Numbered from the stretch's first letter, positions 21,359 to 33,828 are shown. The stretch is DNA of 64,000 nucleotides from Brevipalpus yothersi (GCA_003956705.1 QZCP01000223.1:332364-396363), one strand, 5' to 3'. Numbers and translations are program-made. Notes: a model not told the origin generated them from the sequence alone.

Positions 21359-22364
21359 ATGTCGTCAATATCCAAAAATAAGAGAAAGAAGGAAGGTAAT
21401 TATTGAAATTATTGTACGGTTATTTAAATTTGAGAGTCTTTCCAGCTTTCGAGTTCAAATGATTAGTCGAATAATCAAGTAAAGGGTTCAAAAATTATTG
21501 GAGAAGATTATTGCGTCTTACTGTAAGCGAGACGATTTTCAATACTGATAACTGAGTTGAACTGAATTGAAAATGATTCGATCATTGGCAAAGTTTTCAA
21601 CTAATTTTTATTATTGGCTCATTTTATCAGGTGATGATGATGATGCTCTGATGGTTAATGGTAAGCCAGTGGGTGATGACTATTATACCAAAGGTATACA
21701 ATATTGGGAAAACATTGATGCATCTTTGGATGGAATGCTCGGTGGATATTCTCGAGTTTCGCCAGCTGATTTGAAAGGATCAAGAAGATTTCTTAATCGA
21801 TTCATGAAACCTCTGTCTGCATTGAAGGGTGAAGAGGAAGATGGAAGAAAAAAACGAAGAGGCATAGATTGTGGTTGTGGAATCGGGAGGATCACCAAAA
21901 ATCTTCTCCTAGATTATATGGATATTGTTGATCTGGTCGATTGTAATCAAGCATTTCTTGATGAAGCTAAAAATCAAATTGGTCCACAAACATTTGAATC
22001 TCGTATTGGACAGAGTTTTTGTACTCCTCTTCATGAATTCTTTCCATCTGATGATGTCAAGTATGACCTCGTATGGATACAATGGGTAACGGGCTATCTT
22101 GTGGATGGACATTTTGTCGATCTACTGAAAAGATTCAAGAAAGCACTTGCTCCGAATGGACTCATAGTTATCAAAGATAATCATTCATCTGATGATAAAA
22201 TAGAAGAGGACCCAAGAGATAGCTCTGTTATCAGACCTAGATGGTTGCTGAAAGATATATTCCAGAGATCAGGTCTAACTCTTGAGGCAGAACCACTGCA
22301 AACTGGACTTCCAAGGGAATTGTATCCTGTACGGATGTTCGCTCTCCGTTATGAGAAAGATTGA
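21359..22364 (+). CDS. NTMT1: Alpha-N-terminal methyltransferase (NTMT1)
   Basis: Exon 1, 21359-21395 (MSSISKNKRKKE), joins exon 2, 21631-22364, in phase 1 at GAAG|GTAATT and TTATCAG, giving 256 residues. An alternative start without splicing is ATG 21573. The protein shows family hallmarks: YWENI..S.DGMLGGY near the N-terminus, the SAM-binding motif DCGCGIGRITKNLLL (human DCGAGIGRITKRLLL), VDLVDCNQAFLD, WIQWVTGYL and IVIKDN. The enzyme adds methyl groups from S-adenosylmethionine to the alpha-amino group of proteins that begin Xaa-Pro-Lys after Met removal (RCC1, CENP-A, ribosomal proteins), mainly in the nucleus. The lysine-rich start resembles a nuclear localisation signal. Confidence 0.88.
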
Positions 22365-22904
22365 GAAACCACCTCTCCGTTAGAAAACTAATGTCATTTT
22401 AATCATTTAAGCATCATGAAATATTGTGCCCAAAATAATGTTTATACCATTTTCTATGTCAAGCAGTCCCATCAGCTGTTACAAATCCAAAGTTTCATTA
22501 AGTTATCCAAATTTTTACCTGAATATTTTGAGAGCTCTATTCATAAATCACTAATTCCAATCTCTAATGATTTCATGTCTAGTTAGTTTGATTTATATTT
22601 TGATGAATTCGAAAATAATGATAATCAGGATTTCACAAGGCAGGCGTTGATTAGTTTTTCGAAGATTTCTCCCTAGAAGTGATAAGAAAATCGGTTGAGA
22701 TTTATCAGTTTTTCTGATCATCTCCATGCCAACTTCGTTTTAATATGAGGATTTTTTCGGATCCACCACTAAAATTGAAAGCTGCTCAATCTAGATCCAG
22801 GCCCTTATGAGGGATCAAAGAAGAGAAATTATGATAACTTATGCAGTCAGGCAGAGGTCAGTTATTTTGATTTATATTTTATCAATGAAATTTCATAATA
22901 CCAG

Positions 22905-23441
22905 CTAGAAAACATCTAATGAATCTAAAGCAATAAAATTTTCATTTTTCCATACTTTTGACCATTCCGAAGAGCTTAGTTTGTCTCTCGTAATCTGAAT
23001 GTCGTTATGGATGGCATCAATAAGAGCACTAAGAGAATCAAAGTTCTGCTCATCTCGAATCTTATCACAGATCAACAAATTCATCGAGCAGTCATAAAGA
23101 TCCATCCCAATATCTTCAATCACATGCACTTCTAGAGACTTTTCTTTATTATTGTAAAAAGGATTGTAGCCCAGATTGCAGCACATCATGAAAACTTTTG
23201 AAACGAGCACATCTTGACGTTGCTTGAAGAAACTTTTTTTCTCGGCAATCGAATGAACTTTACACTTCTTGTCGACAATGATTTGACAAAGTCCATAGTA
23301 GACTCCGTTCTCCAGAGCAAGATCTTTGACTTTTTCAAACTCAATATTAGCGGTTGGTATACCTAGCTCTTTTGAGCCTCGACCAAAACCTTTCACTACT
23401 TTTCCAGTCAAATTGAGAGGTAAATTTATAAGTGAAGACAT
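22905..23441 (-). CDS. RFK: Riboflavin kinase
   Basis: A single-exon 178-residue frame from ATG 23441. It phosphorylates riboflavin to FMN (EC 2.7.1.26). Visible family motifs are GKVVKGFGRGSKELGIPTAN (flavokinase nucleotide and Mg binding, with the PTAN signature), NGVYYGLCQI, NLGYNPFYNNKEKSLEVHVIE (human IGWNPYYKNTKKSMETHIM) and EQNFDSLSALIDAI. An insertion of about 15 residues with Lys and Phe (SIAEKKSFFKQRQDVLV) sits between the second and third motifs where vertebrate enzymes are shorter. It is a monofunctional kinase without an FAD-synthetase domain, as usual in animals. It is tail-to-tail with NTMT1, 540 bp apart. Confidence 0.9.
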   Translation of the reverse strand: MSSLINLPLNLTGKVVKGFGRGSKELGIPTANIEFEKVKDLALENGVYYGLCQIIVDKKCKVHSIAEKKSFFKQRQDVLVSKVFMMCCNLGYNPFYNNKEKSLEVHVIEDIGMDLYDCSMNLLICDKIRDEQNFDSLSALIDAIHNDIQITRDKLSSSEWSKVWKNENFIALDSLDVF

Positions 23442-24358
23442 TTCTCGAAAAACACTCCAATCTAGTCACGAATATTATTCAAAATTTTTCACAGAAATCA
23501 AATTCGTGATTCGTGAATCACATCTTTCATGAAAAGTCACCAAAATTTTTCTTCATAACGCCATCTTTTGCTCTGGGCTCCATGGAAGTTCTGCAACAAG
23601 ATTCGGAAACTTTATCTTTCTGATGATAGAAATGGGAAAGGTAACGAAGATATTAGCCTGGCTAACAGTTTTTTAGCAACAGAACTATGTCCTGAAAAAT
23701 TTCTCGAGTGAAAAGAGAGGCTGAAGAGTGTTTTTCCACTCTGAAGTTGGGTTCATGATGATATGATTAGAATTCTATCGAAATCATGGATATCATTTTT
23801 CAATTGAATCAAAATTTGAATATTAATCAGAATTTGTTGTTTGATTCTCTTTTCTTCGATGCATTATAACGTTAATGCTTCTGATTCTCGATAATTTTCA
23901 GTTGAAAATTTGAGATTAAGCAATTAGAGGAAAATATTGAAATATTGACTCATTTGAAGCAAATATTGTTCTGATATCTGTGCCAAAGTGCCCCTAAGAA
24001 AAGTTTCAACCAAACACTGTCATTGAATGCCGCCAATGTAAAATTCAAGAGCAAGTCATTAAAGCTCTCTGATTTGTTACAATGTAACAGAATGAAATAG
24101 ATATTCGAAAGCCACTCTTCTTTGGTATATCAATCCAAACAAATCCAACATCTGATTAATCATTCACAAATGAAATATTTAACCGAAAAAAGATCGTGTT
24201 TTCTCAGAATCAGTTGTATAAATAAAAAAAACTCGAGAATAGGTATTTAAATTGCAAAGCTCCTAGAATTAATCACAAAGTTTTCTAAACTTGTGAGAAA
24301 CTGATACATGAAGTAGTTCCGAGTTTTACACTGAATTTTATTCAAGATTCACTGAAAA
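23442..24358. other. Intergenic region between RFK and the small secreted peptide
   Basis: This holds the RFK promoter side (a CGCCATCTT element at about 23560) and an AT-rich spacer. No reading frame with support is seen. Confidence 0.6.
24217..24224 (+). promoter_or_regulatory. TATA box of the small secreted-peptide gene
   Basis: TATAAATA lies 135 bp upstream of the ATG at 24359, in the same orientation. Confidence 0.45.
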
Positions 24359-24538
24359 ATGGATTTATGCAAGTTGTTTATGCTTATTGTTTTCACAATC
24401 TGTTTGATGGTGGTAAGTTATTCTACATTTTATTCGAGAAAGATGTTCTGATGATCTAAAACTTAGGGACCGAGCATTGGCTGTGGTAACCATTCACGGC
24501 CACCACCGCCAACAACTACAGCAGCTTCGGAAAAATAA
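24359..24538 (+). CDS. Small secreted Pro/Thr-rich peptide
   Basis: Exons 24359-24412 and 24467-24538 join in phase 0 at GTG|GTAAGT and CTTAG, giving 41 residues. Exon 1 is a hydrophobic signal peptide (MDLCKLFMLIVFTICLMV). The mature part is short: SIGCGNHSRPPPPTTTAASEK. The build (signal-peptide exon, phase-0 intron, low-complexity mature exon, upstream TATA box) is the same as in the three small genes nested in the LGR intron. If exon 1 instead splices to the acceptor near 24594, the mature part becomes FSRQDEDETFLF..., so two isoforms are possible. No homologue recognised. Confidence 0.55.
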
Positions 24539-24607
24539 GGTTTCATGGTGAAAAAATCAAAAAGACGATAGAGTTTGAATAATGAATTTTACAGTTCTCG
24601 AGACAAG

Positions 24608-24715
24608 ATGAAGACGAAACGTTTCTGTTTCTGCCTATGGATGTTAATATGGATGTTAACAGTATCTAAACCAACAGCGTTCAAACCATTTGATTACCAG
24701 ACAATCCCTCCATAA
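24608..24715 (+). CDS. Possible 35-residue signal-peptide-like ORF or alternative last exon
   Basis: ATG 24608 opens MKTKRFCFCLWMLIWMLTVS, a signal-peptide-like hydrophobic stretch, then 15 more residues to TAA at 24713. It lies just after an acceptor-like TTTACAG at 24594, so it may be the last exon or 3'UTR of the preceding gene in another frame. AATAAA follows near 24832. Confidence 0.3.
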   Translation: MKTKRFCFCLWMLIWMLTVSKPTAFKPFDYQTIPP

Positions 24716-25976
24716 CTTTGACCCATTATCACATTATCACAGTCATCCTACAGCTTCTATAGTTCTTCTGGATTTTTTTGGCGAAATTTGTTAATCAAGA
24801 GTAATTCAAACACTCCATTTCAAAATAGATAAATAAAAGAACTTTCCCTTTTGTATTCTAATTGTCTAGTGATTTTCTATCCATTCCTCATCTCTCACCC
24901 TTGAAAACTGAATCGGTTTTGAGATTTAGCATATTGTTGGATTGATTATTCTGTCCAAACAAATCAGACATTCCAATTCGATATTGATGTTTTTTTAGAA
25001 TCATCTGATCAAACAGTAGAGCTCAGGAGAATGAAGATAGTCCCTCGACTCTGGCCCTAAATCACTGTAATCCAGTGAAGCTGATTTATGAGTTTCAATA
25101 GTTTTACCTAGAGTTCCGTCAGAATTTATTGCAAATTGTTTTACCATAAATGCTATAAGCTAGTTGCTTTTGAAATCTGTTAGTTATCTCCTGTATTATT
25201 CAAGAAAAGTGTGTGTATGATCTTGAACTCACATTGTCAGAGACTAGGCATCAGATGCAGTGGCTGTCGAAGAAGGTCCTTGACCTCCAAAAACAGCAAT
25301 TCAAAGAGATGAGGTTTGATCTACGATAGAAAAACGAGAGTAGAATCGAGTTTGAACAATGAGTTTAGAAATTCATGAAATAGTTATTCGAAGTGAAAAA
25401 TTTCTGTATAAATCTTTTGATAGAGAAGCATCTTAGCAACTGTTCACACTCGAACTGGTATATAACCAAAAAGTTCTATCATAATTTGACTCAATATTTA
25501 CCAGAATTTTTGACCTTCAGTTAATCAACAATTAATTCACACATCTCTCTCCTCCCCTCTATCTTGAGTTTATTGAAAAAACTTCATCCCCGATTGCACT
25601 CTAGCTATCTGATTTTCCGATCATATTTTACATCCTTCCAATAATCTGAAGAAAGGTGAATTGATGGGAAAATTTTTCAATCATTCTGGAACTTTTCAGT
25701 ACTCTCAACATCTTGAAAACTTTTTTTTTGGCCAAAAAAATTGAAATTAATTTCCTTTCTTCTTTAACCGGTTCACCAGGGGGCAGTGTGAACAGTGTAG
25801 TGAAAAAAAATTTTTTTTCACTTTACTTGAAGCTTCATTGAAGTAAGAATCTTTCTGAAAGATTGTCAAATTAATTGATTGTTTGTTTGGTGAATGATCA
25901 TCGAATTTTAGATGGTCAAACCAATTAAATCAGTTGTGTACGGTCATTATTCATTCATCGTTTAGTGTATATCACA
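24716..25976. other. Intergenic region with a possible decayed copy of the secreted-peptide gene
   Basis: About 25190-25400 weakly resembles 24425-24600 in order and spacing (ATTCRAGAAA, a GATGATCT-like block, ...GAGTTTGAAYAATGARTTT). It encodes no signal peptide. The rest is AT-rich and includes the 5' region of the BAZ2-like gene. Confidence 0.35.
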
Positions 25977-28900
25977 ATGTGTGATAAAAAGAACTCCAAT
26001 GATTTGAAGAGGCCTTTTGAAGACGATAGATACAAATCTGACCATCACATGGTCAATCAGATGTCAGCTCTTTCATCCAATTGTCATTCATCACGCCTCG
26101 GTTCCACCAGTGGTAATAGTGATAATAGTGGTGGTGGTAATTTTCGATTACCAGGAGTATCTAGTAGTAGTAGTAGTAGTAATAATAATAATAACAGTAG
26201 TGGTAGTATACCAACACACTCTACATCCAATTGTGCCATCTCTACACCACCACCACCAGGTCATACATTAAGTCATCTTCTTAATGCCTTTGTGAATGCA
26301 TTTAGTGTTCAATCAACATTAACATCTCCATCAGAGTTGGACATGATATATCATGCAGTCACATCACAGCATAATCCCAAATCCAATTTCTCATTGTTTG
26401 GTTCACAAATTCCAGTGAGTAACTCTTATCGAACAATACCATCAAATGCTTCCCAGATCATTCCATCATCACAGCAGCAGCAGCAACAGCAGCAGCAATT
26501 ATATGCTTCAAAACAAAGTTCCATGCCGCATCAACCTTCTGCCTCTCGACGGACTAAAAATCGTCGAGAAGCCAATATTCCCCGCAATTCACAGCCGCCC
26601 AAACCCGGCCTACAAGGGCCCAGCGTATCTTCAAACGCCCAGTATCCCTATGCATTTGATGCTTCACTGCCCCGTAATCCTAGTCATATCACTTCTGGCC
26701 CTTCATTCTCTTTCGCGCATTCAATGCAAGTGAGTGAATTAGCATAATGCTCCTATTCCTAATTTAGGAGTCTTATGTAAATTCTTATTTCACCACAATC
26801 CCTGCCAAACTATGATGATTAGAAGCTGTCCGATTGTTATTGAATTTTCTCTCTTGTTTTTCAGTCACAAGAATCGGCCAATACTAGTGGTTCTGATGTA
26901 CCGTTGAATCTCTCTGTAAAGAAAACATCTACTGGTGAGAGTTCTAGAGACAATCGATCTTTGGAGAAATATCATAAAGTAAGTATGATCGGTTGGAAAC
27001 TTTCTCTCTTCTATCATCCAACATTTTAGGCTACAATCGTGTGACTATCCCTGTGATATTTATACGCTTCTTTTATTCAATGCTATTCGTTTCCTTCAAG
27101 TTGAAATGCTATATAGGCTGTGTGAAAGCGTATACAGTGTTAAGTTGACTGTTGGGATTGAGAAACCATCACCCCTCTCGTTTCTCATTTCTTATGTTTT
27201 TATCTATTCTCAGGTCAAAGGTGATTTATCTAATACCGGTGTTGGAGAAAAAAGTGGTAGTCTCTATAGTCATTCTAGTAAGAGGGATACTCAAGGGAAT
27301 CTATCCCCATCCTCAGAAGATTCAACTCTCGAACGTCCAAGAAAGCGTGGTCGTAAGCCAAAGTCTCTGCTTGCTAGCCAATCTGAGGCTATGTCTTCTG
27401 TGATAATGGTCCCCGAGCTCAGTGAAATGAAGCCCAAAAGACGTGGTAGGCCACCAATACTTTCACCTCCTCCTTCTATGTCCCCTTCTGACAAAGATAC
27501 TCAGCATTTAAATGATCGAATCGCATCAGAAATGAGACGAATTGAGAGAGCCCAAATTTCTGCTGCTCAAAGCTGGTCTCAACTTTCCCGAAACCTCTCT
27601 TCGAGTGGCTCGAAGAACCTGGGAAATATGTATACTGATGGTAGGATAGTCGACAATCTTAAATCTCCAGCATCTTTCAGTGGAGAATCGTCTAATAATG
27701 GTGTCATTGCTGAAAATTCTGACTCAGATGGACGAAACATCAGTGATGATCGTTTAAGAAGTTCAATCTCTAGTGAAGAAGATTTACGAAAGCCTCTTGA
27801 ATTTGGGTAAGTTATGAAATGAGTTATAATTGTTCTTCTCTTAAATAATTTTCTTTTCCAGTTGGAGAAGACATACGCTTATTAAAGGTTTTACTCGATC
27901 TGGTGTGGAAGGTGAAGTGATGTATTTTTCACCCTGTGGTCGTAAGATGCGTTGCTTTTCCGAAATCAATAAAGTAAGTAGTTGATAGAATCAAAGGTTC
28001 CTGATCTAATTCCCATTCTCTTCGATTCAGTTTCTTTCAAAGAATAAGAGTTTTCTGAAGAGAGAAAATTTCTCTTTCGATTCAAAACTAATATTAGGTG
28101 AATTCCTCCAAAACAACGGAACAGTAAGTTTTTTTTACTTCTCTCGCATCCACATGTCCTCATTCTTTTTACATCTCTCTCATAGGACTTGTCAGTTATG
28201 TCTGAACAAGAAGTTAGATCCAGGCTTGAAGAAATCTCTCGGCATGGACTCAAGAGACCCAGAACTGAGTCCAATCGTGGGCTCAATGATTCAGATAGAT
28301 CTGCGCGGGATGTTAGACATGATCTCAGTGATTCAGTGGGAATGCGAAATGATAGCTATATCGCGAGAACCCCAGAAGATCGCTATGCTCGAATCACAGC
28401 TGAAGAGTTCATTGCGGCAAGAGAAGATATGATCAGAAAGTATCAGGAATGTAAAGAAAACAAAAGATATACTGGCGAAATTCTCAAAGATGCTGATCCC
28501 TTCAAGCAGAAAAATTATCAAATGATAGCCGAAGTCGATAGAGAACGTCGTAAGCAGCATATGGGTCTTATCAGAGCTATGGATGCTCATAGAAGGTATG
28601 AAGAAAGGGAAAAAGAAAGGGAGAGAGTCAACATGGAACGAAAACTCATCACAGAAAGAAGGTATCGAAAAAAGAAGCTCGAATTAGAGATTGCTCGAGA
28701 ATTAAGACGACCAGTTGAGGATATGATCTTGAGGCGTTCAACTCCTCTTCCCATTCTGAAGCGAGTTCCAGGTTTAAAATTGCCAAGCAAAGTTTTTGCC
28801 CAACTCTTAATGGTACACGAATTTCTACACAATTTTGGTGAAACTTTAGGGTTCGATATGGATAGCCTACCTTCCCTTAATACTCTACAGAAAGCTTTGC

Positions 28901-31900
28901 TCAACCTTGAAACTGAAGCCGAGGACGACATCATCTCCACTCTTCATCATTTACTAGTGTGTGCCATCGATGACCCCGGTACTCCATGCCATGTGACCAC
29001 AGTTATGGGTCAAAAACTTCGAGATGCACAAATTTCCAATTTCAATTTGTCCGAAATTCTCAAAGTTTACTTCCAATCATTCGCCAATCAGTACTTGGAT
29101 GAATCTCCTGAAGAAAATCATCCTGTAATCAACATTTATAATGCCCTTAAGACTGGGCGACCATTTTTATCCCTCCCTGCATCTTTAAAGATGGAAATTC
29201 TTGCCTTCTTGTGCAACGAACTCTCATCGAACCAAGCAATAGTTCATCAAATTGAAGATACCATAGAATCTCTTGTTCAACTGCGAAAAGAAAGGTGGCA
29301 CCTCGGATGCGAGCTTCGTAAGTACAAAGCTATCAAACTCAGGCGCGAAAAAAGTAGTGAAGAAGCTGGTGAAGAATTGAAAAAGTTCGACAAAAATGAA
29401 ATCGATAGAGGACTCCTCGAAGATAGTGCTGAAAGTGATGTTGACGACAACATAATCATCACTGTTCACGAAACGGAGGAGGATGCAGAAATAACTAACG
29501 AAGAGCTCGATAAGAAACTCAACAAACTAGCCAAAGAGTGCTCCCAAATCAACCATAAACTCAATAAAGCGATACAGTGTCTAAGAATTTCACCCCTTGG
29601 ACTCGACCGATACCGTAGAAGGTTCTGGTTCCTACCAGCCGCTGGTTGTATTTTCATCGAAGGTATCGAATCAGGTCAACCTGAAGAAATCGCAAACAAC
29701 AAAAGTGGAGATTCATCTTCTGATGAGAAAGAAGAGGAAGATGATGATGAGGATGAAAAAGATGAAAACTCTGAGAAATCTTCCTCTGAACAAAATGATG
29801 AGACCGAGAAAAGGTTACGAGGAAGTACCTCTGGGAAAGATGAAATAAGTATTGAGCCTGTTTCGCATGAGAGAGACAAAAAGCCCAGCAAGGAAGTCAC
29901 CGTAACTATTCAACCTGTTGTTGATAGAAAAGATCTGGCACCAGCCAAAAAAGAGGAGATCAAATGCGAAATGGAAATTGAAATCAATCCAGCAAAGTCA
30001 ATTCCTCCTTTGAAAGATTCTTGGACTTCTTCTTCGATCAAGAATTCTGACTCTCTTAATGGCTGTGCAAGTAGTGATGCTGATAATGAGTGTCTCAATA
30101 CAAATGGATCACTTCCTTTAGGAGACTCGGATATCATCGACTCTAAGCCTGAAACGAAGAAACAATGGTTCAGCATGTTGCCTCGTGTACCATGTCATGA
30201 TTCTACCATACTCATGCCCGAGAAAAAACCATCATCATCACCATCTCCTTCATCTGTGAATGATAAAGAGAATTCTAAATCTGAAGTAGATGCGACTGAG
30301 AGCAAAAAGCCTGATAGCCAAGCTGAGGGAGTTCAACCGAATGCAATCGTCAACGCTTTCCTATATCCGCATCTCTTGGAATCATTCTTCCAACAGATTC
30401 GACCCACCAATGGTAAATGCTCAAATTCTGATTCGACATCAGCCAAATCTCTTCCTTCCAAAGAAACCACATCATTCCCGGATGAGGCTGATCAGTCTCA
30501 ACCAAAGTCTCTACCTCAAACTGAAACTGAGCCAGAACAGCCACCAGTGGTGTTGAATAGCATGAGTCGGTTAGAAGCTGAGATTGCTCTTTTCCAATCT
30601 GCCTTGGACTCTTCTGGAATGGAAATTGATCCTGAACTGAAGAAGAAGCTCTTTCAGCATCGTAAAATGCAATATCGTAGACCAAAGAAAATCCCCGAAC
30701 AATTTCAGAGAGGTTGGTGGAGGATTACCAGTCTCGATGATGTTGTAGTACTAGTCTCCACCCTTAACGAGAGAGGGATACGAGAAAGACATCTCTTTAA
30801 GCATCTAAACAAATATGTTCATTATGTCTCCGGTCGGTCTAGATCAAAAGTTGCCGAGTTTGATCATAACTCGGACGATGAGTGTCTTTCACCACCTTCC
30901 GAAGAATCTGAAACTCCAGATGAATGGAACAAAGACTTGGCTCTTCGTCTAGACATTAGTGTTTTAGAGCAAATAGAAGCCCTTGAGGAGAAAATAGCCA
31001 GCTCAAGTATGCAAATACGAGGTTGGAGGCCACTTCCTAAAATCACTACCGACAATAGTATCCGTTTTGAAGTCTCCAAATCATACTTTTCCAACTCCAA
31101 AGAAGAAAAGGATGATGACAAGGAGTCTGAGAGTGTTCCCGCTCCATCGACAACTAGTAGTGGTAGATTGAGTAAAAGTGAAGCCAATAAGAAGGTGGTT
31201 GATCCTCTCAAGATCGGTCGTGAAAGAATACTCACTGCAGAAGCAATGACCGAGCGTCGATATCTGAAGCCACCATTGGGTTTTAAAGCGAACACCATTA
31301 TTCTACCAAGTTCAAATTCAGGCAATGGTAGTGATGAATATGCTGACAATGCTGCAGATGAAAATGCTCCAAGTGGTCTTTTAAGATGGCGCGAAGCGGT
31401 TAGAGAATGTGAGAGTGGCTCTCAATTGGCTTTACTCCTTCATTTCCTCGAATCATGCATAGCATGGGACAAATCTATTATGAGAGCTGTAAGTTTTTTC
31501 ATCACAATTTTTTGAAAACTTTTAACGGTTGTTTTTCATTTCGAACTTTCAGAGTTGCCAATTCTGTAGTAGTGGAGAGAACGAAGCTCAATTATTGCTC
31601 TGTGATGGTTGTGATAAAGGTTACCATATGTATTGCTTTAAGCCTAAGATGGAATCAGTGCCTGAGGGAGATTGGTTCTGCTTTGAGTGTCAAAATAAGG
31701 TAAAACTTCTTATGAAACATAATATCATGGGATCCGTTCTCCTCATTATTCATTTTTTCTCAATAGAATACAATCGACAAGGTTTGCATTGTTTGTGGTA
31801 AGAAAGGAAAACTCATCAACTGTGATACTTGTCCAAAAGTTTATCATCCCAATTGTCTAGATCCTCCTGTCACAAAGTAAGTCTTCAACTCATTCAGCTC

Positions 31901-32627
31901 TGAAGAATTGCAGATATTAATTTTTTCCAATCTTCCAGACCACCCAAAGGACGTTGGTGTTGTAATATGTGTAATCGAAGACCTAAGAAAAAGATTAGTA
32001 AAAAAGGAGGTGCCAATCAGAACCAATCTTCGGCTGAAGAAACGAATACGGCATCTAGCAGTGCTTCTAAGGATCCAGAGAAGCGGGCTGCTCCTAAGTC
32101 TCGCCAGAAGAAACAACAAGAGCCACCTCCTCCTCCTCCTCCGCCTCCTGCTGAAGAGACGCCGGTGAAAGAGACAAAAAAGGACAAAAAAGTCAAAGAA
32201 AATAAGGACAATAAGGATAAAGATAATAATAATAAAGACGTCTCTGTGTGTAGCGCTTTACTCAGTGAAATTGAAAAACATGACGATTCCTGGCCATTTT
32301 TATTCCCGGTTAATACTAAGCAATTCCCTACTTACAAGAAAATAATAAAAAAACCCATGGACTTCGCTACGATCAAAAGCCGATTAGAGGCTGATAAGTA
32401 AGTTTTTTTTTGCGAATTTTTGTCACCAAGCTCTCATATCATTCTCTCTTTCCTTATCAAGTTATAAGAACAAGGCGGAGTTTATTCAAGATTGTCGTCT
32501 AATTTTCGACAATTGTGAAACATTCAACGAAGATGAGTCACCCGTTGGTCAAGCAGGTCATAATTTGAGAAGATTCATGGATAAACGTTGGAAAGAATTA
32601 GGTGGTGAAAAACCAGACAAAAGTTAA
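25977..32627 (+). CDS. BAZ2B: BAZ2 / toutatis-like chromatin remodelling subunit
   Basis: The ten exons are 25977-26729, 26865-26978, 27214-27806, 27862-27973, 28031-28123, 28186-31488, 31553-31699, 31767-31876, 31939-32397 and 32462-32627, giving 1949 residues. Order of parts: Ser/Asn/Gln-rich N-terminus; PLNLS at 264-268; two AT-hooks near 332-339 (RKRGRKPK) and 362-371 (PKRRGRPP); an MBD/TAM domain at about 487-555 (WRRHTLIKG...GEVMYFSPCGRKMRCFSEI); a coiled coil; DDT near 751-815; WHIM motifs near 884 and 1027; an acidic/Ser-rich stretch; two PHD fingers at about 1657-1705 and 1710-1755; a C-terminal bromodomain at about 1845-1945. This is the BAZ2A (TIP5)/BAZ2B and Drosophila toutatis architecture, the non-catalytic partner of ISWI in the nucleus. 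I cannot tell BAZ2A from BAZ2B; one invertebrate gene usually serves both. Upstream non-coding exons were not sought. Confidence 0.9.
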
Positions 32628-32899
32628 TCCGAATCATTTATTGTTCTTGTATAAATGAGGCACAAACGAATCTCATTCTCATCAAACTCATTCTGGAAAG
32701 AAAATTTACTCTTTTTGTATTTGAAATAGCTTTTGCTATCAAAAAATTGATCGTGAATATATCAGTTGTAAATACAAATTCCCATATCCTTCTCGTTTCT
32801 CTTACAACCTTTTGAATAGACTATTTATCTTATTTATGAATCGGCTTTGTATACTTCATCCACAATTGGTTTCAAGTTTTCAATGAAACATATTAATTT

Positions 32900-32917
32900 A
32901 ATAAATGGGCGAATAAA
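32900..32917 (+). terminator. Poly(A) signals of the BAZ2-like gene
   Basis: AATAAA occurs at 32900-32905 and again at 32912-32917, about 280 bp after the stop codon and in a 3'UTR-like AT-rich context. Confidence 0.5.
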
Positions 32918-32972
32918 AGATGCTGCTTATTGCAAGATACCTCTTTGAGGAGAAAACAAATCTCTCTCTAAT

Positions 32973-33138
<166 letters not shown>

Positions 33139-33324
33139 TCTCTGTTCCTCTTTCTTTTGAAAAACTGGTTGTTTTGCTGGATCAAAGATTGTTCCTCTTT
33201 TTTTCGGGTTTTCTTTCTTCCTCCCCCTCTTTGCTCTCACTGAAGAGCTTTAATTGGACTCTTCTCTTGCTCCTTAATTGGTAGAATGATATAATTACAG
33301 ATTGTATAGGAGTTATGTAAAATT

Positions 33325-33828
33325 TTATGAAATGGAAGAATATTGGCTATTGATACAGTTGGGATGTTTCTCTAAATATTTTCTAATTTCATTACTTTTC
33401 TGTGTGGCCTTGTCTTTAAGAGCTTCAATGGTTTGACCAATCATAACCTTATTAGCGGTAACAGATGGAAGAATTTCGCCAACCGATTTTTGTACTAAAA
33501 CTCCGCCAATCAATCGAAAACATTTCCGCTCAGGTTCGACTTCTTTGAGAGCTTCGGTAACAAGTCTGCAGAATAAAATCAATACCATTAGCATCATCAT
33601 CATCCATCAATAATAATACAACTCGTCAAGACCACAAATTCACACGAACACTCACACATGTTCGTTCAAATCATGTTCCAATTCCAATATTTTACTATTA
33701 ATTGCTCTCTGATGATTTTGTATCTCTTTCAAGCCGGCAATCACTTTCTCACGATTCTCACCGCCACTTGATTTACCTGCGGTCACCTTCACTGTCGTCG
33801 ACGGTACTCCTGATGTTGATGCAGCCAT
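33325..33828 (-). CDS. PFDN2: Prefoldin subunit 2
   Basis: Exons 33656-33828 and 33325-33565 (minus strand) join in phase 2, giving 137 residues. The start is MAAST at 33828; codons further upstream in this frame have no ATG. The beta-type prefoldin pattern is clear: a first helix VIAGLKEIQNHQRAINSKILELEHDLNEH, then V...LKEVEPERKCFRLIGGVLVQKSVGEILPSV (human LKEVDETRKCYRMVGGVLVERTVKEVLPAL), then a second helix. Prefoldin is a six-subunit cytosolic jellyfish-shaped chaperone that hands actin and tubulin to the CCT chaperonin. The length agrees with other animals (about 140-155). Confidence 0.92.
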
